9,416 nt of DNA from Pseudomonadota bacterium (GTDB lineage Bacteria; Pseudomonadota; Gammaproteobacteria; Xanthomonadales; Xanthomonadaceae). The stretch spans positions 1 to 9,416 of the forward strand of contig JAFAFY010000008.1 in NCBI GenBank assembly GCA_023423235.1, read 5' to 3'. The notes beneath the pieces are model-generated. The model did no database searches and was not told where the DNA came from. It worked only from the letters and a program-made list of their open reading frames with translations. A program made the translations under genes and the position numbers. Below are positions 1 to 5,679 of the stretch, one piece after another (positions within the stretch are counted from its first letter, which is position 1; every line of letters starts with the position of its first letter).

Positions 1-1915
1 CGTCGTGGTAGCGCTTGAGCATCGCGCTGGTCATGTAGACATGGCTCAGCACATCGCCCAGGCGGCCCGACAGCGATTCCTTGAACTTCAGCTTGCCGCC
101 CAGCATCAGCATCGACACGTCGGCCATCAGCGCCAGGTTGGCCGAGTAACGGTCGAGCTTGCGGAAGTAGCGACGGGTGTAAGCATCGCCCGGCGCGGCG
201 CCGATCTTCGCGCCGGTGATGCCGAACCAGATCGAGCGCACGGCGTTGGAGATCGCAAAGCCGATATGCCCGAACAGGTTGCGGTCGAATTCCTCCAGGC
301 CCGCCTTCTCGTCGGGATCCTGCGCCGCCTTCATCTCCTTCATCACCCACGGATGGCACAGGATCGCGCCCTGGCCGAAGATCAGCAGGCTGCGGGTCAT
401 GATGTTGGCGCCCTCGACGGTGATGCCGATCGGCGCGGCCTGCCAGTTGCGGCCGGCGAAATTGCGCGGGCCCAGGATGATGCCCTTGCCGCCGATCACG
501 TCCATGACGTCGCTGACCACCTCGCGGCCCATCGACGTGCAGTGGTACTTGGCGATCGCAGACGGCACCGCCGGCACGTCGCCGCGGTCGACCGCCGCGG
601 CCGTGGCCTGCGACAGCGCACTGATCGCATAGGCCTTGCCGCCGATCCGCGCCAGCGCTTCCTCCACGCCCTCGAAGCGGCCGACCGACAGGCCGAACTG
701 CTTGCGGATGCGCGCATACGCGCCGGTGACCACCGCGCCGAACTTGGCGCCGCCGCTGGCGGTGGAGGGCAGGGTGATCGAGCGGCCGATCGCCAGGCAC
801 TCGTTGAGCATGTTCCAGCCCTTGCCGGCCATGTCCGGGCCGCCGACCAGCTGGCTCAGCGGAATGAACACGTCGCGGCCGTGGATGGGGCCGTTCTGGA
901 ACGGCGAGTTGAGCGGGAAGTGGCGGCGGCCGACATCCACGCCGGGCGTGTCGCGCGGCAGCAGCGCCAGGGTGATGCCGATGTCCTCGGTCGCGCCGAG
1001 CAGGCCGTCGGGGTCGTACATGCGGAACGCCAGGCCGATCAGCGTCGCCACCGGCGCCAGGGTGATGTAGCGCTTGTCGAAGGTCAGGCGCACGCCCAGC
1101 ACGTTGGCGCCGTTCCACTCGCCCTTGCAGACGATGCCGTAGTCGGGGATCGAGGTCGCATCCGAGCCGGCGAACGGGCCGGTCAGGCCGAAGCACGGCA
1201 CTTCCTCGCCGACCGCCAGGCGCGGCAGGTAGTAGTCCTTCTGCTCCTGGGTGCCGTAATGGTTGAGCAGTTCGCCCGGGCCCAGCGAGTTGGGCACGCC
1301 GACCGTCGAGCTGACCACGCTGGAGACCGAGGACAGTTTCTGGATCACCTTGTGGTGCGCCAGGGCCGAGAACCCGAGGCCGCCATAGGCCTTGGGAATG
1401 ATCATGCCGAAGAAGCGGTTGCGCTTGATGTAGTCCCACAGCTCGGGCGGCAGGTCGGCGTGGACGTGGGTGATCTCCCAGTCGTTGGTCATCCGGCAAA
1501 GCTCCTCGACCGGGCCGTCGAGGAAGGCCTGCTCCTCGTCGGTCAGTGCGGGCCTGGGCTGGTCGAGCAGCTTGTTCCAGTCGGGATCGCCGGTGAACAG
1601 CTCGCCCTCGAAGCCGACCGAGCCGGTTTCCAGCGCGATGCGCTCGGTCTGCGACAGCGGCGGCAGCACCTTGCGGAAGAACTTCAGCAGCGGCGCGGTC
1701 ACCAGCGCCTTGCGCACCGGGGCGATCAGCAGCGGCAGCGCGATCGCGGCCACCAGCAGCGCTGCGATGATCGTGGCCGTCGGATTGGCGCCCAGCAGCC
1801 AGCAGGCGACCAGCAGGGTCACGGTGATCGCGGCCCAGTAGGCCAGACGCAGGCGATGGTAGGCGGCGAAGGCGCCGGCCAGCAGAAGCACGAGGAACGG
1901 AATGGCGATGCTCAT
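1..1915 (-). CDS. fadE: FadE-type acyl-CoA dehydrogenase, N-terminal 638 residues (3' end outside window)
   Basis: Catalyses the first oxidative step of fatty-acid beta-oxidation, acyl-CoA to trans-2-enoyl-CoA, using FAD. The frame is open from the ATG at 1915 to the left edge. Residues 1-65 are very hydrophobic (about two membrane segments), as in E. coli FadE, followed by APVRKALVTAPLLKFFRKVLPP. Further stretches match the FadE I remember from E. coli: FLDGPVEELCRMTND (131-145), TVGVPNSLGPGELLNHYGT (204-222), the acyl-CoA dehydrogenase signature CFGLTGPFAGSDA (241-253), RRHFPLNSPFQNGP (330-343) and ITVEGANILTRSLLIFGQGA (498-517). Glu501 lies where the family has its catalytic Glu (the YEGT-like motif); that assignment is by analogy. 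E. coli FadE is 814 residues, so roughly 175 are missing. The start fits the family N-terminus and has GGAG seven bases upstream. A tetR-type gene is divergent and probably regulates it. Confidence 0.96.
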   Translation of the reverse strand, partial: MSIAIPFLVLLLAGAFAAYHRLRLAYWAAITVTLLVACWLLGANPTATIIAALLVAAIALPLLIAPVRKALVTAPLLKFFRKVLPPLSQTERIALETGSVGFEGELFTGDPDWNKLLDQPRPALTDEEQAFLDGPVEELCRMTNDWEITHVHADLPPELWDYIKRNRFFGMIIPKAYGGLGFSALAHHKVIQKLSSVSSVVSSTVGVPNSLGPGELLNHYGTQEQKDYYLPRLAVGEEVPCFGLTGPFAGSDATSIPDYGIVCKGEWNGANVLGVRLTFDKRYITLAPVATLIGLAFRMYDPDGLLGATEDIGITLALLPRDTPGVDVGRRHFPLNSPFQNGPIHGRDVFIPLSQLVGGPDMAGKGWNMLNECLAIGRSITLPSTASGGAKFGAVVTGAYARIRKQFGLSVGRFEGVEEALARIGGKAYAISALSQATAAAVDRGDVPAVPSAIAKYHCTSMGREVVSDVMDVIGGKGIILGPRNFAGRNWQAAPIGITVEGANIMTRSLLIFGQGAILCHPWVMKEMKAAQDPDEKAGLEEFDRNLFGHIGFAISNAVRSIWFGITGAKIGAAPGDAYTRRYFRKLDRYSANLALMADVSMLMLGGKLKFKESLSGRLGDVLSHVYMTSAMLKRYHD

Positions 1916-1974
1916 CGGAGGGCTCCGGTGATCGGCGGGATCGGTGTGGCGGGGCGGTTTCGGGGATCTGAAGC

Positions 1975-2064
1975 GGTGGTAATGGGGTGCGGCGTGGAGC
2001 GGGATTGGAGGAGCGCGGGTTGGAGGAGCGCGGGTTGGGGGCAGGCAGGTTTGGGGCAGGCTGG
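1975..2064 (-). promoter_or_regulatory. C-rich, G-poor leader segment with rut-like composition
   Basis: On the fadE-sense strand these 90 bases contain 53 C and only 11 G by direct count, with many YC dinucleotides and CUCC/CCCC blocks. Such C-over-G bubbles in long untranslated leaders are the known sequence signature of Rho utilisation sites. The tract lies between the predicted start site (about 2194) and the fadE start codon. The 15-bp tandem repeat at 2005-2034 is inside it. On the plus strand the same tract has several runs of three or more G and might instead form a G-quadruplex. Function is inference. Confidence 0.35.
2005..2034. repeat. 15-bp tandem repeat, two copies
   Basis: TTGGAGGAGCGCGGG occurs twice in immediate succession (2005-2019 and 2020-2034). 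Degenerate G-rich units beginning TTGGGG continue to about 2064. The repeat is in the untranslated leader of fadE, so copy number could vary without breaking a protein. Confidence 0.85.
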
Positions 2065-2149
2065 CCGTGGCGCGGGACGCCCGGCTGCGGGACCGGTCTC
2101 GCTGTGCTGCGGTCCAGCGCCGGGAATTTCCCGCTTTCCGCCGGCCCTT

Positions 2150-2173
2150 GCCCCGCCTGGATTCAGGCGGGGC
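2150..2173. repeat. Strong GC hairpin in the fadE leader
   Basis: GCCCCGCCTG and CAGGCGGGGC form a perfect 10-bp stem around a 4-base loop (GATT on the plus strand, AATC on the fadE strand). It would begin about 20 bases into the predicted fadE transcript. No U-tract follows on either strand, so it is not a standard intrinsic terminator. It could protect the mRNA 5' end, pause RNA polymerase, or be a dispersed extragenic palindrome. Confidence 0.6.
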
Positions 2174-2200
2174 ACACGCCCAAGTGTTTCCGTACGGCCG

Positions 2201-2229
2201 AGTATGTTCATACGCTTGTTTGAAGTCAA
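2201..2229 (-). promoter_or_regulatory. Predicted sigma70 promoter of fadE
   Basis: Read on the minus strand, TTGACT (plus 2229-2224) is a good -35 hexamer (consensus TTGACA), followed by exactly 17 bases and CATACT (plus 2206-2201), a fair -10 (consensus TATAAT). Transcription would start near 2194, giving a leader of about 280 bases before the fadE ATG at 1915, which is long. It points at fadE and lies in the most AT-rich part of an otherwise GC-rich intergenic region. The start site is predicted, not measured. Confidence 0.65.
2207..2224. promoter_or_regulatory. Operator-like imperfect palindrome inside the fadE promoter spacer
   Basis: The 18-mer TTCATACGCTTGTTTGAA is an imperfect palindrome of the form TTCA-N-AC-N4-GT-N-TGAA (12 of 18 positions symmetric). 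It spans the 17-base spacer between the fadE -35 and -10 and the last base of the -35. TetR-family repressors typically bind palindromes of this size overlapping promoters, and the divergent gene encodes one, so this is the natural candidate operator. Its centre lies about 122 bases upstream of the tetR start. Binding is inferred. Confidence 0.55.
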
Positions 2230-2337
2230 TGTGCGTTGCAGCGCGGACGTTGCCTCGGGCGGCAGCGGGCGGACCACGCCTGTCGTCCCGCGCACTCGAT
2301 ACTGTCGCCGCCGCCTGCGTATGGATAGACTGACCGG

Positions 2338-2952
2338 ATGACCGCATCGACCCGCAGCGCCGCAGGCGCGTCTTCCCCTTCCAGGTCTGGCGACCGCCAA
2401 GGCCGCCTGAGCGCAGACGACTGGGCCCAGGCCGCGCTCGACCTGATCGCAGAATCCGGCGTGTCGTCGGTGGCGGTCGAGCCCCTGGCACGGCGCCTGG
2501 GTGTGACCAAGGGCAGTTTCTACTGGCATTTCCCCTCGCGCGATGCCCTGCTGCAGGCCGCCCTGGAGCGCTGGGAAACGGTCGAGCAGGAAGCCCTGTT
2601 CGGCGCCCTCGAGAAAATGCCCGACCCGCGCGAACGCCTGCGCGCGCTGTTCCAGATGGTCGCGCACGAATACCAGTCGCACGTGATCTACAGCGCCCTG
2701 CTCAAGGCGCAGGACAATCCGAGCGTGCAGCCGGTCATCGAGCGCGTTTCCAAGCGCCGCCTCGACTATCTGACCGCCTCCTTCCGCCAGGCCGGCCTGC
2801 CGCGCGAAGCCGCCCAGCACCGCGCTCGCCTCACCTACACCGCTTACGTCGGTTTCCTGCAACTGAACCTGCAACTCCAGCAGGCGCGCATGCAGCACGA
2901 GGAGTTCGAGGCCTACGTCGAGCACCTGGCGCAGACGCTGGTGCCCAATTGA
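2338..2952 (+). CDS. TetR/AcrR-family transcriptional regulator, probable fadE repressor
   Basis: A 204-residue protein of normal TetR size. Residues 1-23 are a polar, Ser/Arg-rich tail. The DNA-binding domain follows: helix SADDWAQAALDLIAESG (25-41), then the helix-turn-helix VEPLARRLGVTKGSFYWHFPSRDAL (47-71), with the hallmark G-S-F-Y-W-H-F ending of the recognition helix. Residues 80-204 should form the helical ligand-binding and dimerisation domain, which has no close signature I can name. It is transcribed away from fadE, and a palindrome in the fadE promoter is a plausible binding site. By analogy with PsrA, FabR and Bacillus FadR, also TetR-type fatty-acid regulators, an acyl-CoA ligand is plausible but unproven. 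ATG 2338 has only a poor Shine-Dalgarno; it is the only ATG upstream of the HTH. Confidence 0.9.
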   Translation: MTASTRSAAGASSPSRSGDRQGRLSADDWAQAALDLIAESGVSSVAVEPLARRLGVTKGSFYWHFPSRDALLQAALERWETVEQEALFGALEKMPDPRERLRALFQMVAHEYQSHVIYSALLKAQDNPSVQPVIERVSKRRLDYLTASFRQAGLPREAAQHRARLTYTAYVGFLQLNLQLQQARMQHEEFEAYVEHLAQTLVPN

Positions 2953-3181
2953 AACCCGCAACCGCCGGTACGCGGCCCTAGACCTGGGCGCGGCCACCGG
3001 GCACAGGCATCGATGGGATTTGTGCGGCACGGATGCAGCAGGGGCCTCGCGCAGAGGGATGGTGGCAACTGCCACGCTTGCCACCGCCCAGGCGGCGGGG
3101 AGACCGCTGCCGGTTTCCCAGCGTGAAGTCGCCCGCGGTGACTAGAATGAACGCGCCCATCCGGCAAGAAGGAACAGGCTC
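2953..3181 (+). promoter_or_regulatory. Intergenic region upstream of the hydroxylase gene: TAGAAT -10 and half-site array
   Basis: No gene is visible in these 229 bases. TAGAAT at 3143-3148 is a good -10 hexamer about 35 bases upstream of the next start codon, but I see no convincing -35 at the right distance. The segment 3061-3085 contains inverted half-sites described separately. AAGAAGGA at 3166-3173 is the Shine-Dalgarno of the downstream gene, eight bases before its GTG, and supports that start. No U-tract terminator follows tetR. Confidence 0.45.
3061..3085. repeat. Nested inverted repeat / operator-like half-site array
   Basis: GGTGGCAA (3061-3068) and TTGCCACC (3078-3085) are perfect 8-bp inverted arms nine bases apart. 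Within the spacer a third half-site, TGCCAC (3070-3075), pairs with the same left arm as GTGGCA-AC-TGCCAC. Three related half-sites in 25 bases look like a regulator target, but the RNA could also form two alternative hairpins. Confidence 0.5.
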
Positions 3182-4453
3182 GTGAGCGCACAACTGCCCG
3201 CTTTGGTGAATGCCGCCGGCGCCGCCGCTGCGGGTGGCCGGTGGCAGGAGGCCGAGCGGATCTGGAAGCAGGTCCAGGCACTGGATCCGGGCAATGTGCA
3301 GGCGCTCTACAGCCTGGGCGTGCACGCGTTCCAGCGCGGCGACAGTCAGGCAGCGTTGGCGTTGCTGCTGCAAGCGCGTGCGCGCGCGCCGCACGACCCG
3401 ATGATCCAGCTGACGGTCGGCCGTGTCCATCGCGAGATCGGACAGCCGGATCAGGAGTGGGCAGCCATCATCGCCGCACTGGAGATCGATTCCTATTTCC
3501 TGCCCGCCTTGCTGGGCAAGGGCGAGTTTCTCGAGCAGCAGCGCAAGCCACGGGCTGCCGCAGCCGCGTATCGCAACGTGCTGCAGGTGGCACCGCCCGA
3601 GTCCGAATGGCCGCCCGCGCTGCGTCGGCGACTGGAGCATGCGCGCGACGCCGTGGCGCGCGACACCGAAGACCTGGTCGATTACCTGGGCCACCGGGTG
3701 GCCGCCAAGCGCGCGACGGTGGACATGGCGCTGGCGGGACGTTGGGACGAGGCGGTCTCGATCCTGGCAGGCCGCACACGGCCCTACCATTCCCATTGCA
3801 ATCAGCTGCATGTGCCGCGGCTGCCTGCGCTCACCTTCTACGACGACGCGCTGTTTCCCTGGATGCGCGAGCTCGAGTCGCGCACCGATGCGATCAAGTC
3901 CGAGTTGCAGGACATGTTGGCCAGCCGCGGTGAGGAATTCGTTCCCTACATCCAGTACCTGCCGGGCGATCCGGTCAACCAGTGGGACAAGCTCAACCAT
4001 TCGCGCAACTGGAGCGGATTCCATCTCTACGCGCACGGCAAGCCTGTGGAGGAACACCTGGCGCAGTGCCCGCACACGGCCGAGGCGTTGGCGCTGGTGG
4101 ATGCGGTGGAGATCGCCGGCCTGTGCCCGAATGCCATGTTCTCGGCGTTGGCGCCGGGCGCCCATATCCCGCCGCACACCGGCGAGACCAATGCCCGTCT
4201 GGTCGCCCATCTGCCGCTGGTGGTGCCGGAGCATTGCAGCTACCGCGTGGGGTACGACTGGCGGCAATGGCGCGAAGGCAAATGCTGGGTCTTCGACGAC
4301 ACCCTGGAGCACGAGGCGCGCAACGACAGCAACCAGATGCGCGTGATCCTGATGTTCGACGTCTGGAATCCGCTGCTCAGCCTTGCCGAGCGCGAGATGG
4401 CGACTGCGCTGGCTGGCGCGATGCGCGACTGGCGCAGCGAAGGCGGCGCCTGA
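3182..4453 (+). CDS. TPR-containing aspartyl/asparaginyl beta-hydroxylase family dioxygenase
   Basis: A 423-residue protein with two parts. Residues about 8-160 are TPR-like helical pairs (for example WQEAERIWKQVQALDPGNVQ at 21-40 and RAAAAAYRNVLQVAP at 124-138), usually a protein-binding scaffold. Residues about 210-400 match the aspartyl/asparaginyl beta-hydroxylase fold (Pfam PF05118 type), an Fe(II)/2-oxoglutarate oxygenase: GFHLYAHGKPVEE (279-291), PGAHIPPHTGETNARLVAHL (325-344), EGKCWVFDDTLEHEARN (365-381), RVILMFDVWNP (387-397). H332 and H377 are the expected metal-binding histidines and R387 the expected 2-oxoglutarate carboxylate contact, by analogy with the family. No signal peptide, so cytoplasmic. 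The substrate is unknown: bacterial relatives hydroxylate lipid A acyl chains (LpxO) or protein side chains. GTG start chosen from AAGAAGGA eight bases upstream. Confidence 0.9.
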   Translation: MSAQLPALVNAAGAAAAGGRWQEAERIWKQVQALDPGNVQALYSLGVHAFQRGDSQAALALLLQARARAPHDPMIQLTVGRVHREIGQPDQEWAAIIAALEIDSYFLPALLGKGEFLEQQRKPRAAAAAYRNVLQVAPPESEWPPALRRRLEHARDAVARDTEDLVDYLGHRVAAKRATVDMALAGRWDEAVSILAGRTRPYHSHCNQLHVPRLPALTFYDDALFPWMRELESRTDAIKSELQDMLASRGEEFVPYIQYLPGDPVNQWDKLNHSRNWSGFHLYAHGKPVEEHLAQCPHTAEALALVDAVEIAGLCPNAMFSALAPGAHIPPHTGETNARLVAHLPLVVPEHCSYRVGYDWRQWREGKCWVFDDTLEHEARNDSNQMRVILMFDVWNPLLSLAEREMATALAGAMRDWRSEGGA

Positions 4454-4457
4454 GGTC

Positions 4458-4498
4458 TTGGCGTATTCTCTAGCCAATTGCCGAGCTACCGGATTGGC
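4458..4498 (+). promoter_or_regulatory. Three TTGGC-type half-sites before a start codon
   Basis: TTGGC (4458-4462), GCCAAT (4473-4478) and ATTGGC (4493-4498) lie in the 46-base gap between the hydroxylase stop and the next ATG at 4500. The middle element can pair with the first (5 bp, 10-base loop) or with the last (6 bp, 14-base loop). The latter pairing would bury the bases directly before the ATG, so alternative structures could affect translation. It could equally be a DNA operator or chance. Confidence 0.3.
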
Positions 4499-4499
4499 C

Positions 4500-4976
4500 A
4501 TGCCGATGCGCGTCCTCCCCACCTCCGCTCTACTCGCTCTCCTGGCAGTGTTGTCCGCCCCTCTGGGCGCGCAGCAGCCCAGCCATGCCTGTGCCAGCTT
4601 GGCCGCGCCCGCCGCACGGCTGGCCTGTTATGACGAGGCGTTCCCGTTGCCGCCGGAAGTGGCGGAAGCTGCCGCGCGCCGCGCGCGGGACGAGTTCGGC
4701 CTGCGCCGTCTCCCAGAGTCTTCCGGCGATGCGGAATCTGCGATCGATCAGCAGGGCCTGGAGCAGGTCGAAAGCCGGGTGCTCAGGGTGGATCAGGGGC
4801 GCGACGGGCAGCGCATTGTCATCCTGGAAAACGGGCAGGTCTGGGCACAGACCGGCTCGCACAGTAGCGGATACCTCAAGGCTGGCGACCTGGTGCAGGT
4901 GCGCAAGGGTCTGGTGGGCGGCTATGCGCTGGTCATGTCCAACGGCGTAACCGTGCGGGTGCGTCGTACCCGCTAG
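4500..4976 (+). CDS. Small exported protein of unknown function (signal peptide, C-x11-C pair)
   Basis: A 158-residue protein. MPMRVLPTSALLALLAVLSA with PLGA-QQ after it is a good Sec signal peptide, cleavage expected after A24, so the product is periplasmic or secreted. The mature N-terminus has ACASLAAPAARLACYDEAFP: C31 and C43 frame a motif (C...aRLaCYD) that I know from several families of proteobacterial exported hypothetical proteins. Residues 89-156 look like a small beta domain with ILENGQVWAQ (108-117) and two hydrophobic strands GGYALVMSNGVTVRVRR. No enzyme motif is visible. ATG 4500 was chosen because it gives a compact signal peptide; ATG 4506 would do so equally, and earlier in-frame ATGs (4383) run inside the upstream gene. 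Only 46 bases separate it from that gene, so co-transcription is likely. Shine-Dalgarno is weak (GGA, six bases upstream). Confidence 0.8.
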   Translation: MPMRVLPTSALLALLAVLSAPLGAQQPSHACASLAAPAARLACYDEAFPLPPEVAEAAARRARDEFGLRRLPESSGDAESAIDQQGLEQVESRVLRVDQGRDGQRIVILENGQVWAQTGSHSSGYLKAGDLVQVRKGLVGGYALVMSNGVTVRVRRTR

Positions 4977-4994
4977 CGCGATGCCGCATCGCGC
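4976..4994. terminator. Hairpin at the stop codon, no U-tract
   Basis: GCGCGATG and CATCGCGC form a perfect 8-bp stem with a CCG loop. The stem begins at the last base of the TAG stop of the preceding gene. GATGTGTG follows rather than a T-run, so intrinsic termination is doubtful; 3'-end protection of the mRNA is an alternative. Confidence 0.4.
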
Positions 4995-5184
4995 GATGTG
5001 TGTCCGGTGATTCCGGCTCCGTCTACCGGCGGTGTGTGATCGTCCCAAGCATGCGCGCTGCCATGCCGGAAAATGCGGGCGGCCAGATCCGTGCATCCGC
5101 GATGGATTTCATCCCGGCGTTGGGCACAATGGAGATGCTCCTGCCACTCCCGGCAGGATCTCCAGCGCTGACGAGGATGCCGCC
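4995..5184 (+). promoter_or_regulatory. Leader region of the next small exported gene
   Basis: No gene is supported here. A hairpin with arms TCCTGCC (5139-5145) and GGCAGGA (5152-5158), extended by GAGA/TCTC across a 3-base bulge, lies 23 bases before the next start codon. Just upstream, CACAAT (5124-5129) is -10-like, but no good -35 is seen. The Shine-Dalgarno GAGG at 5173-5176, eight bases before the ATG at 5185, fixes the downstream start. Confidence 0.35.
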
Positions 5185-5550
5185 ATGCCGATCGATCTGG
5201 TCCCTTCCCAATCCGGTCCCTTGTATTCCGGGACGCACGCGAGGCCTCGGTGGTGGAGTAAGGGGTTAAGGACCGCTGTGTCCTGTGTTGCGTTGTTGGC
5301 TGGGGGGCAAGCGCTTGCCCAGGAAGCAGCGACAGCGCCGGCGGCACAGCCGGATGCGGCCGACGCGGCACAATCAGCGGCTTCGGGGCGCGGAGACAAA
5401 GTCTGCCAGTACGAAGACGTCACCGGCAGTCGGATGAGAAAACGGGTCTGCTACACGCCCCAGCAGTGGGAGGCGCGCGAACGGGCCTCCAGGGAATTCG
5501 TGCGCGAACTCGACGGCAGATCGATCGGCAGGCAGGGCGAGGGCGGCTGA
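5185..5550 (+). CDS. Small exported protein of unknown function (TGSRMRKRVC motif)
   Basis: A 121-residue protein. An unusually long N-region (about 26 residues, ending RPRWWSKGLR) precedes the hydrophobic stretch TAVSCVALLAGGQALA, with a signal-peptidase-like ALA-Q at 43-46. An Ala/Asp/Gln-rich linker follows (47-70). The conserved-looking part is VCQYEDVTGSRMRKRVCYTPQQWEARERA (73-101), where C74 and C89 form a likely disulfide. I recognise this C...TGSR...C...W pattern from short hypothetical proteins of Xanthomonadaceae but know no function. The frame is open further upstream (from 5032). The ATG at 5185 is preferred because of GAGG eight bases before it and because it leads into the signal peptide. 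A strong terminator lies 77 bases after the stop. Confidence 0.75.
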   Translation: MPIDLVPSQSGPLYSGTHARPRWWSKGLRTAVSCVALLAGGQALAQEAATAPAAQPDAADAAQSAASGRGDKVCQYEDVTGSRMRKRVCYTPQQWEARERASREFVRELDGRSIGRQGEGG

Positions 5551-5626
5551 CGCGTATACCCTCCGTTGCTGGGTGGCGCATGCTTGCGCGGCCTAACCCC
5601 CGGACTTGATGAGTTCCTGACACAAG

Positions 5627-5657
5627 AAAGCGGCGGGCCGAAGCCCGCCGCTTTTTT
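5627..5657. terminator. Bidirectional rho-independent terminator between convergent genes
   Basis: AAAGCGGCGGGC (5627-5638) and GCCCGCCGCTTT (5643-5654) form a perfect 12-bp stem around CGAA, followed on the plus strand by a run of six T (5652-5657). On the minus strand the loop reads TTCG closed by C-G, the stable UUCG tetraloop typical of bacterial terminators, followed by TTTCTTG. It can serve the small exported gene (plus, ends 5550) and the receptor gene (minus, ends 5680). Confidence 0.9.
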
Positions 5658-5679
5658 CTTGCCTTGGTTATTTGACCGA

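Larger units (their letters stand above)
1916..2337. promoter_or_regulatory. Divergent fadE / tetR intergenic control region
   Basis: This 422-base gap carries no convincing gene. Frames that stay open across it, on either strand, are composition shadows. From the tetR side it holds a fadE promoter with an operator-like palindrome (2201-2229), a 10-bp-stem hairpin (2150-2173), a 13-base inverted repeat CGGGAATTTCCCG (2121-2133) and a G-rich (C-rich on the fadE transcript) tract with a tandem repeat (1975-2064). I do not see a clear promoter or Shine-Dalgarno for tetR between 2230 and 2337; GATACT at 2298-2303 is the only -10-like hexamer and lacks a good -35. Confidence 0.7.

Noticed and set aside
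5..2341. 778-residue open frame on the plus strand
   Set aside because: It is antisense to fadE and then crosses the intergenic region. Its translation is Arg/Ala/His/Gln-rich with no domain, the usual shadow of a high-GC gene, whereas the minus strand gives a near textbook FadE.
1912..3084. 390-residue minus-strand frame over tetR and the fadE leader
   Set aside because: Antisense to a clear TetR gene, low-complexity translation, and it ends exactly in the fadE start region in another frame; no homology I recognise.
2978..4522. 514-residue minus-strand frame
   Set aside because: Antisense shadow of the hydroxylase gene, whose plus-strand translation has all family motifs and a good Shine-Dalgarno.
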